Assembly: GCA_013203365.1 (NCBI GenBank)
Contig: JABMQG010000300.1
Location: 1 to 5,196 of the forward strand
DNA: 5,196 bases
Direction: 5' to 3'
From: Planctomycetota bacterium
GTDB taxonomy: Bacteria > Planctomycetota > Phycisphaerae > SM23-33 > FEN-1343
A model generated the notes under the pieces. It saw nothing but the letters and a program-made list of their open reading frames with translations, made no database searches and had not been told where the DNA came from. This document shows positions 1-5,196 of this stretch, piece after piece (position 1 is the first letter of the stretch; each line of letters opens with the position of its first letter). The translations under genes and the position numbers were made by a program.

Positions 1-1317
1 GGGCGTGTCCCAATTCCAGCAATGCTCCTGGCCGCAGAAGGGACAGGTGTAGTTCAGGTCGCTGCGGAGATGGCTTCGCCCGACGAGACAAACCGCGCTA
101 TCGCCTAACTCGACGAACTTGTTGCCGCACACATCGGCCCTGCGGTTGTAGCAGTTGAGGAACACGCCGTTGCCGCCCAGTGCGTCGAAAAAGCAGTTGC
201 GGACCTCGCAGTCCTCGGTGCCCTCCAGCACGATGGCACCGCCGCGATAGATGCTCCAGTCGCCCAGCGATGGCGTCTCGTAAGGGTCCAGGTACGTCAC
301 GGCCGAGTGCGCCAGCCGAAGGCCTTCCAGTCTGACGTGGTGCACCGGCCGATCCTTCCGGCCGCGTAGTTCGACCAGGTGCTTGATGCCGTCGGTCTCC
401 ACTCGTGCCGCCGACAGGTCCAGGCCCTTTGGCGGGTAGTAGTACAAGACCTGCTGCCGGCGATCGAAATACCACTCCCCGGGCGCGTCGAGCTCCTCGA
501 ACACGTTTTCGACATAGAACCGCGAAGACTCATTGATCGTCGGCGGCCCCGTACAAACTTCACTCATCTGCCAGCCGCCTTTGCCCAGTCGAATGCGGTG
601 ATTGGTCCAATCCACGTCCTTGACCTGGTAGTGAATGCTGCCCCAGCCGCAGCTGGTCAGGTGCGGGTGCGAGGTCATCGCGTGCACGACGGCCTCATCC
701 GGCCGTGACCATCGCTTCTTGGTAAACGTGGCGGGATCGAAGTCAAACTCCGTATGCGGGACGAAAGCGGCCTCGACTTCACGGATCCAGCTGCGTGAGC
801 CGAGTTCGTAGTGCACCGGCAGACCGGGAAGATTGCCTCGCGGGGCCGCGGTGACCCATCCGCCGCCGCCAACCAGCGGGTTGGCCGAATCATAGTTGGG
901 ATAGCGGGCGCGAATCTGTCGCCGGCCGTTAACGAAAAGCTGCGAAAAATCCAATGGCCCCTGGCCCTGCGGCGAGCCCATCATGATGCCGTCGCGGTAC
1001 GGCTGCCAGCTAACTTCAAGACGTCGGCCGCCGCTGAGGGTGGCCTGCTCCGCCGGCATGGCGGCGTATGTGATGGTGCCGTCGGCCGATCCGGAATCCT
1101 CCGGCCCGAGCACGAGCGGCTCTGCGAGGTAATGCGTACCGGCGAGGATGAGGATCTTGATCGGTCCGCGGTGTGTTCGTTTGATTAGGCTGGCGGCATC
1201 CCTCGCCCGCGTCAGCGTGGCCAATGGTCCGTCATTGCCGGTAGCGTTGGGCTTGGACAGTCGGCCGGACCAGCGGTCACACCCATCGACGGCTACGTAC
1301 AGACATAATTCCTGCAT
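1..1317 (-). CDS. GH141-like right-handed parallel beta-helix protein, 3'-truncated
   Basis: One frame is open from an ATG at 1317 to the window edge, giving 439 residues without a stop codon. The N-terminus starts directly with the first beta-helix element (LYVAVDG, residues 6-12), then GNDGPLATLTRARDA (27-41), EDSG (73-76), LSGGR (94-98), LFVNGRRQIRAR (127-138) and PGEWYFD (279-285) followed by LYYYPP (291-296). This order is typical of large bacterial beta-helix proteins related to glycoside hydrolase family 141, whose known members act on plant polysaccharides (fucosidase and xylanase activities). Beta-helix coils begin near residue 326 and continue at 360-414. A cysteine cluster, CPFCGQEHC, lies at 425-433. 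The start is supported by GGAGG five bases upstream, and the frame is closed by a stop at 1378-1380 with no ATG, GTG or TTG start between. No signal peptide is visible, which is odd for this family. The fold is well supported; the enzyme activity and substrate are inferred. A pectate-lyase-like or non-catalytic beta-helix role remains possible. Confidence 0.85.
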   Translation of the reverse strand, partial: MQELCLYVAVDGCDRWSGRLSKPNATGNDGPLATLTRARDAASLIKRTHRGPIKILILAGTHYLAEPLVLGPEDSGSADGTITYAAMPAEQATLSGGRRLEVSWQPYRDGIMMGSPQGQGPLDFSQLFVNGRRQIRARYPNYDSANPLVGGGGWVTAAPRGNLPGLPVHYELGSRSWIREVEAAFVPHTEFDFDPATFTKKRWSRPDEAVVHAMTSHPHLTSCGWGSIHYQVKDVDWTNHRIRLGKGGWQMSEVCTGPPTINESSRFYVENVFEELDAPGEWYFDRRQQVLYYYPPKGLDLSAARVETDGIKHLVELRGRKDRPVHHVRLEGLRLAHSAVTYLDPYETPSLGDWSIYRGGAIVLEGTEDCEVRNCFFDALGGNGVFLNCYNRRADVCGNKFVELGDSAVCLVGRSHLRSDLNYTCPFCGQEHCWNWDTP

Positions 1318-1322
1318 AGAAA

Positions 1323-1337
1323 CCTCCGAAGCCGGAG
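1323..1337 (-). promoter_or_regulatory. Ribosome binding site of the beta-helix gene, within a small hairpin
   Basis: GGAGG at 1323-1327 lies five bases before the ATG at 1317 and decides this start. The same bases are part of a short inverted repeat: CGGAG (1324-1328 read on the minus strand) can pair with CTCCG (1333-1337) across a GCTT loop. The hairpin would partly hide the ribosome site. The Shine-Dalgarno site is clear; a regulatory role for a 5-bp stem is only a suggestion. Confidence 0.6.
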
Positions 1338-1406
1338 CCGCCAGAAGCCTGAGCGCTCGGCGGCAAGTGGGCTTGAATCAATGACATTAGCCAACGAAAC
1401 TCCCGC

Positions 1407-1421
1407 CCACGACCGTCGTGG
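1407..1421. promoter_or_regulatory. Perfect 7-bp inverted repeat, candidate operator
   Basis: CCACGAC, one centre base, then GTCGTGG form a perfect palindrome. It lies just downstream of the predicted transcription start of the beta-helix gene, at about +8 to +22. A repressor bound here would block the promoter at 1435-1462. The one-base centre argues for a protein-binding site rather than an RNA hairpin, although a shorter stem with a wider loop could form. The symmetry is seen directly; the regulator is unknown. Confidence 0.45.
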
Positions 1422-1434
1422 ACCAATTGCCGTG

Positions 1435-1462
1435 ATAATAGTGCATCACCAAGAGCTGTCAA
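1435..1462 (-). promoter_or_regulatory. Sigma-70 type promoter for the beta-helix gene
   Basis: Read on the minus strand, a perfect -35 box TTGACA (1457-1462) is followed after 16 bases by TATTAT (1435-1440), one mismatch from the consensus -10 box. Transcription would start near 1428 and give a leader of about 110 bases before the beta-helix ATG at 1317. It points the right way for that gene and sits in the divergent intergenic region. It is the best promoter match I found in this spacer. Confidence 0.65.
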
Positions 1463-1476
1463 GGTACGCTTCCGCC

Positions 1477-1495
1477 GCAAGATGGGTTATCTTGC
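1477..1495. promoter_or_regulatory. Perfect 7-bp inverted repeat with 5-base spacer
   Basis: GCAAGAT and ATCTTGC flank the spacer GGGTT. The element starts about 15 bases upstream of the -35 box of the beta-helix promoter and about 80 bases before the hisI start. It could be a binding site for an activator or for a regulator shared by the two divergent units. It is not followed by a T-run on either strand, so it is unlikely to be a terminator. Function is inferred from symmetry and position only. Confidence 0.35.
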
Positions 1496-1563
1496 ACGTT
1501 CCGGGCGGTGATTGCATGCGTAGGCCGTTGCGGATAGGATTTGCCCGATAAGGGAGCCCTTGT

Positions 1564-1580
1564 AAGGAGAAGCTGCGTTG
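1564..1580 (+). promoter_or_regulatory. Shine-Dalgarno site and TTG start of hisI
   Basis: AAGGAGA at 1564-1570 is followed after seven bases by TTG at 1578-1580. The next in-frame ATG falls at residue 33, inside the conserved N-terminal part of the enzyme, so an ATG start would remove needed sequence. The strong ribosome site and the family length make the TTG start convincing. Confidence 0.8.
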
Positions 1581-1973
1581 ACGAGTTTGGAAGAACAGAT
1601 CAAGGGTCTGAAATACGATGCTGATGGGCTGATCCCGGCGATCGTTCAGGACGCACAGACCAAGCGGGTGTTGATGATGGCCTACATGAATGCCGAGGCC
1701 CTGCTGGCGACGGTCAGAACGGGAAAGACCAATTTCTGGTCGCGAAGCAGGGGTAAGTTCTGGGTCAAAGGCGAATCCAGCGGACACACGCAGGACGTTC
1801 ACAGTATTAGAATCGACTGCGATAAAGACACCCTGCTTGTCGAAGTCACACAGCATGGCGGGGCTTGTCACGCAGGATACTACAGTTGCTTTTACCGCAA
1901 GCTGACCGAAATAGGCCAGTGGGAGACTACGGACGAGCCTGTATTTGACCCGGAGAAGATCTACAAGCGATAG
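1578..1973 (+). CDS. hisI: Phosphoribosyl-AMP cyclohydrolase HisI, stand-alone form
   Basis: HisI opens the adenine ring of phosphoribosyl-AMP to give ProFAR, the third step of histidine biosynthesis, in the cytosol. The 131-residue length fits the single-domain enzyme. WSRSR (54-58), W62 and KGESSG (64-69) form the conserved core. DCDKD (80-84) supplies the Mg2+ aspartates D80, D82 and D84. C81, C97 and C104 have the 16 and 7 residue spacing of the family's Zn2+ cysteines, and C97-H98 and C104-F105 match the conserved CH and CF pairs. No HisE (phosphoribosyl-ATP pyrophosphatase) domain is fused at the C-terminus, so HisE must be encoded elsewhere if the pathway is complete. No other his gene is in the window. 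The next gene, for a K+ channel subunit, begins 57 bases later with no terminator between, so the two may share a transcript. All active-site residues appear intact. Confidence 0.97.
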   Translation: MTSLEEQIKGLKYDADGLIPAIVQDAQTKRVLMMAYMNAEALLATVRTGKTNFWSRSRGKFWVKGESSGHTQDVHSIRIDCDKDTLLVEVTQHGGACHAGYYSCFYRKLTEIGQWETTDEPVFDPEKIYKR

Positions 1974-2030
1974 CCGTCCTGCAAGCCCTTTTCTTTTCTG
2001 TAGCCCGGGCCTGCTCGTCGGAGACAGATC

Positions 2031-3875
2031 ATGCAAGAACGTCCAAATGGGGCTGCTGGTTACACCATCATGCCGAGTCATCGGCAGTACCGGCCGCGGG
2101 TGCAGGCGTGGTTAGACGTCAGCGTGGTGGTCGCAGGGGTCTTGGGCGTGGCGGCACTGCTGCTGGAATACGGGTTCTACCACCTGCCGACATGGCTGTC
2201 TCCGCCCAGGCTGCTTGTTGTGCAGTACGTCGCCGCCTGCTGCTTGCTTGCCGAGCGCGTGTTCCGGTGCCTGTTGGCGGAAGATTGTCGGGCGCATCTG
2301 CGCCGGTACTGGGTTGACGGTGCCTTGCCCATAATTGCGGTGCTCGCCGGTTTTGCCCTGCGAAGCTATGGACCACCGCTGGTGCTGGCCTCGAAGTGTT
2401 ATATCCTGGCGGCCATGTTTGCCAGCGGTGTTCGTGGATACCTCCGGGCGATCGGCAGCGGGATTCATCCGCCCCGGCTTCTGGTGGGTAGTTTCGCCTT
2501 CTGTATACTGTTTGGGACGGGCCTGCTGCTGTTGCCGAGGGCAACGTGTGAAGGGGAACCGGCCCTGCAGTTAGACGATGCCATATTCACCGCCACCAGT
2601 GCCACCTGCGTGACCGGGCTGATCGTGCGCGACACAGGCGAGCAGTTCTCAAGGTTCGGCCAAACGGTTATTCTGTGCCTGATTCAAGCAGGTGGGTTGG
2701 GGATCATGATCTTCGGCACGCTGTTCATAGTCCTGGGCGGCCGATCGCTTGATCTGCGACAGACGGCGGCGGTAGGCGAGTCGATCGGGGAGCCGCCGCC
2801 TGGGCAAATCAGCAGAATGGTCAAGTTCATTGTGCTAAGTACACTGGGGATCGAAGCGGTCGGCGTTATTCTGCTTCGCCCGCTCTGGCCGGCCGGCAGC
2901 GCCTTTGCCGCGGTTTTCCACAGTGTAAGTGCGTTCTGCAACGCGGGGTTCGCACTCCAGTCGGATAATTTCACATCGATGCGCGACTCCTGGCAGGTAT
3001 TGGCCGTTGTGCCGTTACTGATCATCCTGGGCGGACTTGGCTTCCCCGTGCTGATGGACATCGCTCGCGGAACGGTGTCGGGGGTGCGATATTCCCTGCG
3101 GCGCCATCGGCAGGTGATCGGTGTCGGCCGGGTCAGGTGGCGACTGCAAACAAAGATCGTGCTGGCTACCAGCCTGTTGCTTGTAGTGCTCGGCACGGCC
3201 GGTTTAGTAGCAGTCGAACCTGGCGGGTCGCCCCGGGCACGGATCGGATCGGCCGGGCATCTTTCTGACCAGCAGGCGGCCCAACGCCGGTCGGATTGGC
3301 AGGCGATGCCCTTGCCAGGCCGCATCTACCATGCCTACTTTCAGGCCGTCACGGCCAGGACCGCCGGGTTCAATACCATCAATCTAGATCATCTGTCCGG
3401 AGCGGGGAAGCTATGGATCATCCTGCTGATGCTGATAGGCGGCTCGCCGGCCTCCACCGCCGGCGGTATGAAGACCGTGACGTTTGCTATCCTGGTCATG
3501 ACGGTGTGGGCGACGCTCCGCCGTCGCGAGCAGGTGGAAGCCTTTGGCCGAAGCCTGCCAGCCAATCTCTTGCGGCGGGCAATGACACTGGCCGTGTTGT
3601 ACTTCGCGCTAGTGGCCGTGACAACACTGGCGCTGTCCATCGCGCAAGGCCCCAGGGCGCAATTCATGGATGTGTTGTTCGAGTCGGCCAGCGCCTGTGG
3701 TACGGTCGGGCTCAGCCTGGGTGAGACTGCCCGCTTGACGGTTGCAGGCAAGTTCATCATCATCGGCGCGATGTTCATAGGAGGGATAGGGCCGTTAACG
3801 CTCCTGATGGGTCTGACCGCAGGCAGTCAGCCTGGGCGGTATCGGTATCCACAGGAGAATCTCATCATAGGTTAG
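2031..3875 (+). CDS. TrkH/KtrB family K+ uptake channel subunit with N-terminal membrane extension
   Basis: This is the inner-membrane pore of a Trk/Ktr potassium uptake system, 614 residues long. The four pore loops of the family are all present with their filter glycines: TCVTG (192-196, G196), AFCNAGF (301-307, G306), TARTAGFNT (441-449, G446) and SACGTVG (554-560, G560). GGSPASTAGGMKT (470-482) is the conserved segment after the third pore loop, and the C-terminus YPQENLIIG is typical. The first canonical helix begins near residue 150. Before it lie about 145 extra residues with four likely membrane helices (about 28-47, 60-78, 97-112 and 115-133), making it longer than TrkH (two extra helices, about 480 residues) and KtrB (about 445). 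The loop before pore 3 (396-433) is also somewhat long and hydrophilic. GGAG seven bases before the ATG supports this start; an in-frame ATG at 2070 has a poorer site. The RCK partner gene follows after 19 bases. Whether it prefers K+ over Na+, or is Trk or Ktr in the strict sense, cannot be told here. Confidence 0.95.
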   Translation: MQERPNGAAGYTIMPSHRQYRPRVQAWLDVSVVVAGVLGVAALLLEYGFYHLPTWLSPPRLLVVQYVAACCLLAERVFRCLLAEDCRAHLRRYWVDGALPIIAVLAGFALRSYGPPLVLASKCYILAAMFASGVRGYLRAIGSGIHPPRLLVGSFAFCILFGTGLLLLPRATCEGEPALQLDDAIFTATSATCVTGLIVRDTGEQFSRFGQTVILCLIQAGGLGIMIFGTLFIVLGGRSLDLRQTAAVGESIGEPPPGQISRMVKFIVLSTLGIEAVGVILLRPLWPAGSAFAAVFHSVSAFCNAGFALQSDNFTSMRDSWQVLAVVPLLIILGGLGFPVLMDIARGTVSGVRYSLRRHRQVIGVGRVRWRLQTKIVLATSLLLVVLGTAGLVAVEPGGSPRARIGSAGHLSDQQAAQRRSDWQAMPLPGRIYHAYFQAVTARTAGFNTINLDHLSGAGKLWIILLMLIGGSPASTAGGMKTVTFAILVMTVWATLRRREQVEAFGRSLPANLLRRAMTLAVLYFALVAVTTLALSIAQGPRAQFMDVLFESASACGTVGLSLGETARLTVAGKFIIIGAMFIGGIGPLTLLMGLTAGSQPGRYRYPQENLIIG

Positions 3876-3894
3876 TTCAACCTGGAGGTCCGGC

Positions 3895-4641
3895 ATGGAT
3901 CGATATGCAATTATCGGGCTTGGTCGATTCGGGTACCGCTTAGCGGAGTTGCTCAGCGACGCTGGAGCCGAGGTCATCGCAGTGGACCGTCGCGAGAAGG
4001 TGGTCGAAGACATCCGCGACAAGGTGGCCATGGCGATCTGCATGGACGGCACCGACGAGGCGGCACTACTGGCCCAAGGCTTGGATAAGGTTGACGTGGC
4101 CGTGGTGGGCATAGGCAGCGACTTCGAGGCCAATATACTCACGACGGTAATTCTTAAGCAGATGGGTGTCCCCCGAGTTGTCAGCCGGGCCGCCACCGGG
4201 ACCAGGGGAGAGATACTGAGACGCATCGGGGCTGATGCACTAGCAAACCCTGAAGAGGAATCTGCCCTTAGATGGTGCCATCTGCTGCTAGGCCCTCGCA
4301 TGATGGAGCAGATACCCCTGGCCGAGGGGCAAAGTCTGGTCCAGGTGCCAACGCCGGCGCAGTGGATTGGTAAGTCAATAGCTCAACTGGACGTACGGCG
4401 GAAATACAACGTCAACGTAGTCGCGATTCGTCATGGGCCGACCGCCGCCGGCACCGGCGCCGGCAAACCTGACGAGGCAGGAGCCGGCGAACCTGACAAG
4501 GCAGACCCCGACAAGCAAGCCGGGTCTCACAAGCCTGGTTCGTCCATCCTGGAATTGCCGTTACCTCAGACCAAGCTGGTTGCAGGCGACGTCCTGATCC
4601 TTATCGGCGGTGACGAGCACATCTCCGCCCTGCCGAGGTAG
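3895..4641 (+). CDS. TrkA/KtrA-type RCK regulatory subunit of K+ uptake
   Basis: This cytosolic protein (248 residues) would form the ring that binds nucleotide and gates the membrane subunit encoded just upstream. The N-terminal RCK domain (about 1-120) is a Rossmann fold with GLGRFG (8-13) and the acidic residue D31 at the end of strand two, where NAD(H) or ATP ribose is normally held; DGTDE (51-55) is also in the expected place. The RCK_C domain runs from about 140 to 248 and is split by a hydrophilic, Gly/Pro/Asp/Lys-rich insert (about 181-216) carrying a short tandem repeat, after which the last strands resume (LVAGDVLILIGG, 228-239). One RCK pair fits the KtrA form rather than the double-length E. 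coli TrkA. GGAGG six bases before the ATG and a 19-base gap to the upstream stop indicate an operon with the channel gene. The bound ligand cannot be decided from sequence alone. Confidence 0.93.
   Translation: MDRYAIIGLGRFGYRLAELLSDAGAEVIAVDRREKVVEDIRDKVAMAICMDGTDEAALLAQGLDKVDVAVVGIGSDFEANILTTVILKQMGVPRVVSRAATGTRGEILRRIGADALANPEEESALRWCHLLLGPRMMEQIPLAEGQSLVQVPTPAQWIGKSIAQLDVRRKYNVNVVAIRHGPTAAGTGAGKPDEAGAGEPDKADPDKQAGSHKPGSSILELPLPQTKLVAGDVLILIGGDEHISALPR
4457..4504 (+). repeat. 24-bp tandem repeat, two copies, inside the RCK subunit gene
   Basis: Copies at 4457-4480 and 4481-4504 match at 21 of 24 bases. They encode the related octads GAGKPDEA and GAGEPDKA, followed by a degenerate third unit (DPDKQA). 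The 24-base period keeps the frame, so copy-number changes would only lengthen or shorten a flexible linker in the RCK_C domain. Slippage or duplication is the likely origin. Confidence 0.8.
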
Positions 4642-4659
4642 GGACACTGAGGGGTTGGT

Positions 4660-4677
4660 GGTAAGAAGCCTTTTACC
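4660..4677 (+). other. Short hairpin after the RCK gene stop codon
   Basis: GGTAAGA can pair with TTTTACC, with one G-U pair, around an AGCC loop, 18 bases after the stop codon. No T-run follows it, so it is not a terminator itself. It may protect the 3' end of the mRNA or be chance. Confidence 0.3.
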
Positions 4678-4687
4678 CCGGAAAAGA

Positions 4688-4728
4688 ACATGGGTTTCTC
4701 GGGGCAAACCGAGAAACCCATGTCTTTT
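4688..4728. terminator. Strong intrinsic terminator, probably bidirectional
   Basis: A perfect 15-bp stem (4688-4702 with 4709-4723) closes a six-base loop, GGCAAA. On the plus strand it is followed by CTTTT (4724-4728), as expected for Rho-independent termination after the K+ uptake genes. On the minus strand the other flank reads TTCTTTTC, so the same hairpin can end transcripts arriving from the PEP-CTERM gene, whose stop is about 90 bases away. Its place between two converging genes fits both roles. Confidence 0.88.
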
Positions 4729-4812
4729 AAGCTCTTTTCAGCTTCTTTAGCTTTTTTAGCTATGCATTGTGGCAAATGCCTTGCCCAACGCAGCATCGCC
4801 GATTTCACATAA

Positions 4813-5196
4813 TTAGCGGCGGCGACGTACCAACGCACCAACGGCGCCAATCAACAGAAGCGACATGGTTGCCGGCTCTGGGGTAAAAATCACTTCTAGC
4901 CCTTGGGGGATACCGATGGCATCCGTACCAGAATCTGCCGCGAACACAACTGCGGTGTAGTTCACGACGTTATCCAAGCCGAATGAACCAGTGTAGGTAC
5001 CTTCAGCCAGCAACAGCGGGGCGCCGTAAACTGCCTGAATTTCGGTATGGGGCGGGCCAGCGGACCAGCCGCCAAGCGGGAGTATGTTACTCGCGTACTG
5101 TCCGAAGCCGTAGACCATTACGGCACCTACGGTGACGGTGTCCTGGGCAGCAGCCAACTGAGGATCGTTGGCGATGCTACGGAACATGGTGAACCC
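4813..5196 (-). CDS. PEP-CTERM sorting-domain protein, 5'-truncated
   Basis: The last 127 residues of a secreted or envelope protein are visible. The frame is open to the window edge, so the ATG at 5185-5187 need not be the true start; no signal peptide is seen and one is expected upstream. The body is rich in small and beta-forming residues, has no cysteine and includes LLAEGTYTGSFG (visible residues about 64-75). The C-terminus is a textbook PEP-CTERM signal: PEP at visible residues 106-108, a hydrophobic helix (109-123) and four arginines at the very end. In this system an exosortase processes such tails so that the protein leaves the inner membrane for the cell surface or matrix. No exosortase gene is in the window. 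The ectodomain function is unknown. It converges on the K+ uptake genes and shares their terminator. Confidence 0.85.
   Translation of the reverse strand, partial: GFTMFRSIANDPQLAAAQDTVTVGAVMVYGFGQYASNILPLGGWSAGPPHTEIQAVYGAPLLLAEGTYTGSFGLDNVVNYTAVVFAADSGTDAIGIPQGLEVIFTPEPATMSLLLIGAVGALVRRRR

Noticed and set aside
379..1384. Plus-strand open frames opposite the beta-helix gene
   Set aside because: They are by-products of GC-rich coding sequence on the other strand; the minus-strand frame is open for 439 codons with clear family motifs.
1277..1387. A small minus-strand reading frame in the leader of the beta-helix gene, from an ATG at 1387 overlapping the beta-helix start
   Set aside because: It has no good ribosome site, its product has no recognisable features, and it overlaps the well-supported start in another frame. 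A leader peptide cannot be excluded but is not supported.
1512..1540. Possible hisI promoter: TTGCAT, 17 bases, TAGGAT
   Set aside because: The boxes match the consensus at only 3 and 4 of 6 positions, which is expected by chance in a spacer of this size.
1974..2030. GCCCGGGC palindrome between hisI and the channel gene as a possible terminator
   Set aside because: The stem is self-complementary without a loop and no T-run follows it; the T-rich bases lie upstream instead.
1446..2081. A 211-residue open frame antisense to hisI
   Set aside because: It lies opposite a clear hisI with intact metal-binding residues, has no ribosome site and resembles no known protein.
4566..4850. Minus-strand frame spanning the RCK gene end, the terminator and the PEP-CTERM gene end
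   Set aside because: It reads through a perfect terminator hairpin and overlaps two real genes, so it is not a believable gene.

Overview
The window is GC-rich bacterial DNA that most resembles a member of the Planctomycetota, perhaps Phycisphaerae-like. The evidence for this is a C-terminal PEP-CTERM sorting signal ending in an arginine cluster, a GH141-like beta-helix protein of a type common in polysaccharide-degrading planctomycetes, and good Shine-Dalgarno sites. The taxonomy is an inference from gene style, not a demonstrated fact.

Layout. Positions 1-1317 (minus) hold the first 439 residues of a large right-handed parallel beta-helix protein whose 3' end lies outside the window. A 260-base divergent intergenic region follows. 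It contains a near-consensus sigma-70 promoter for the beta-helix gene (TTGACA, 16 bases, TATTAT, on the minus strand) and two perfect 7-bp inverted repeats, one on each side of that promoter. Next come three plus-strand genes: a stand-alone histidine-biosynthesis cyclohydrolase hisI (1578-1973, TTG start), a TrkH/KtrB-type potassium channel subunit with an extra N-terminal membrane region (2031-3875), and its cytosolic RCK partner TrkA/KtrA (3895-4641). A strong hairpin terminator at 4688-4723 closes this unit. It looks able to work in both directions, because the gene on the other side, the C-terminal part of a PEP-CTERM envelope protein (4813-5196, minus), converges on it. Its 5' end is outside the window.

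How the genes work together. The two trk genes make a complete two-component K+ uptake system: a membrane pore with four selectivity-filter loops, gated by a nucleotide-binding ring. HisI lies only 57 bases upstream with no visible terminator between, so it may be co-transcribed, but no functional link to K+ uptake is evident. The beta-helix gene and the PEP-CTERM gene are on the other strand and seem to be separate units.

The most notable points are the 4-helix N-terminal extension of the K+ channel subunit, a repeat-built hydrophilic insert in the RCK C-terminal domain, the operator-like inverted repeats around the beta-helix promoter, and the lack of a visible signal peptide on the beta-helix protein. 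I see no CRISPR array, tRNA, rRNA, transposase or integration site. No gene-free stretch exceeds 300 bases.
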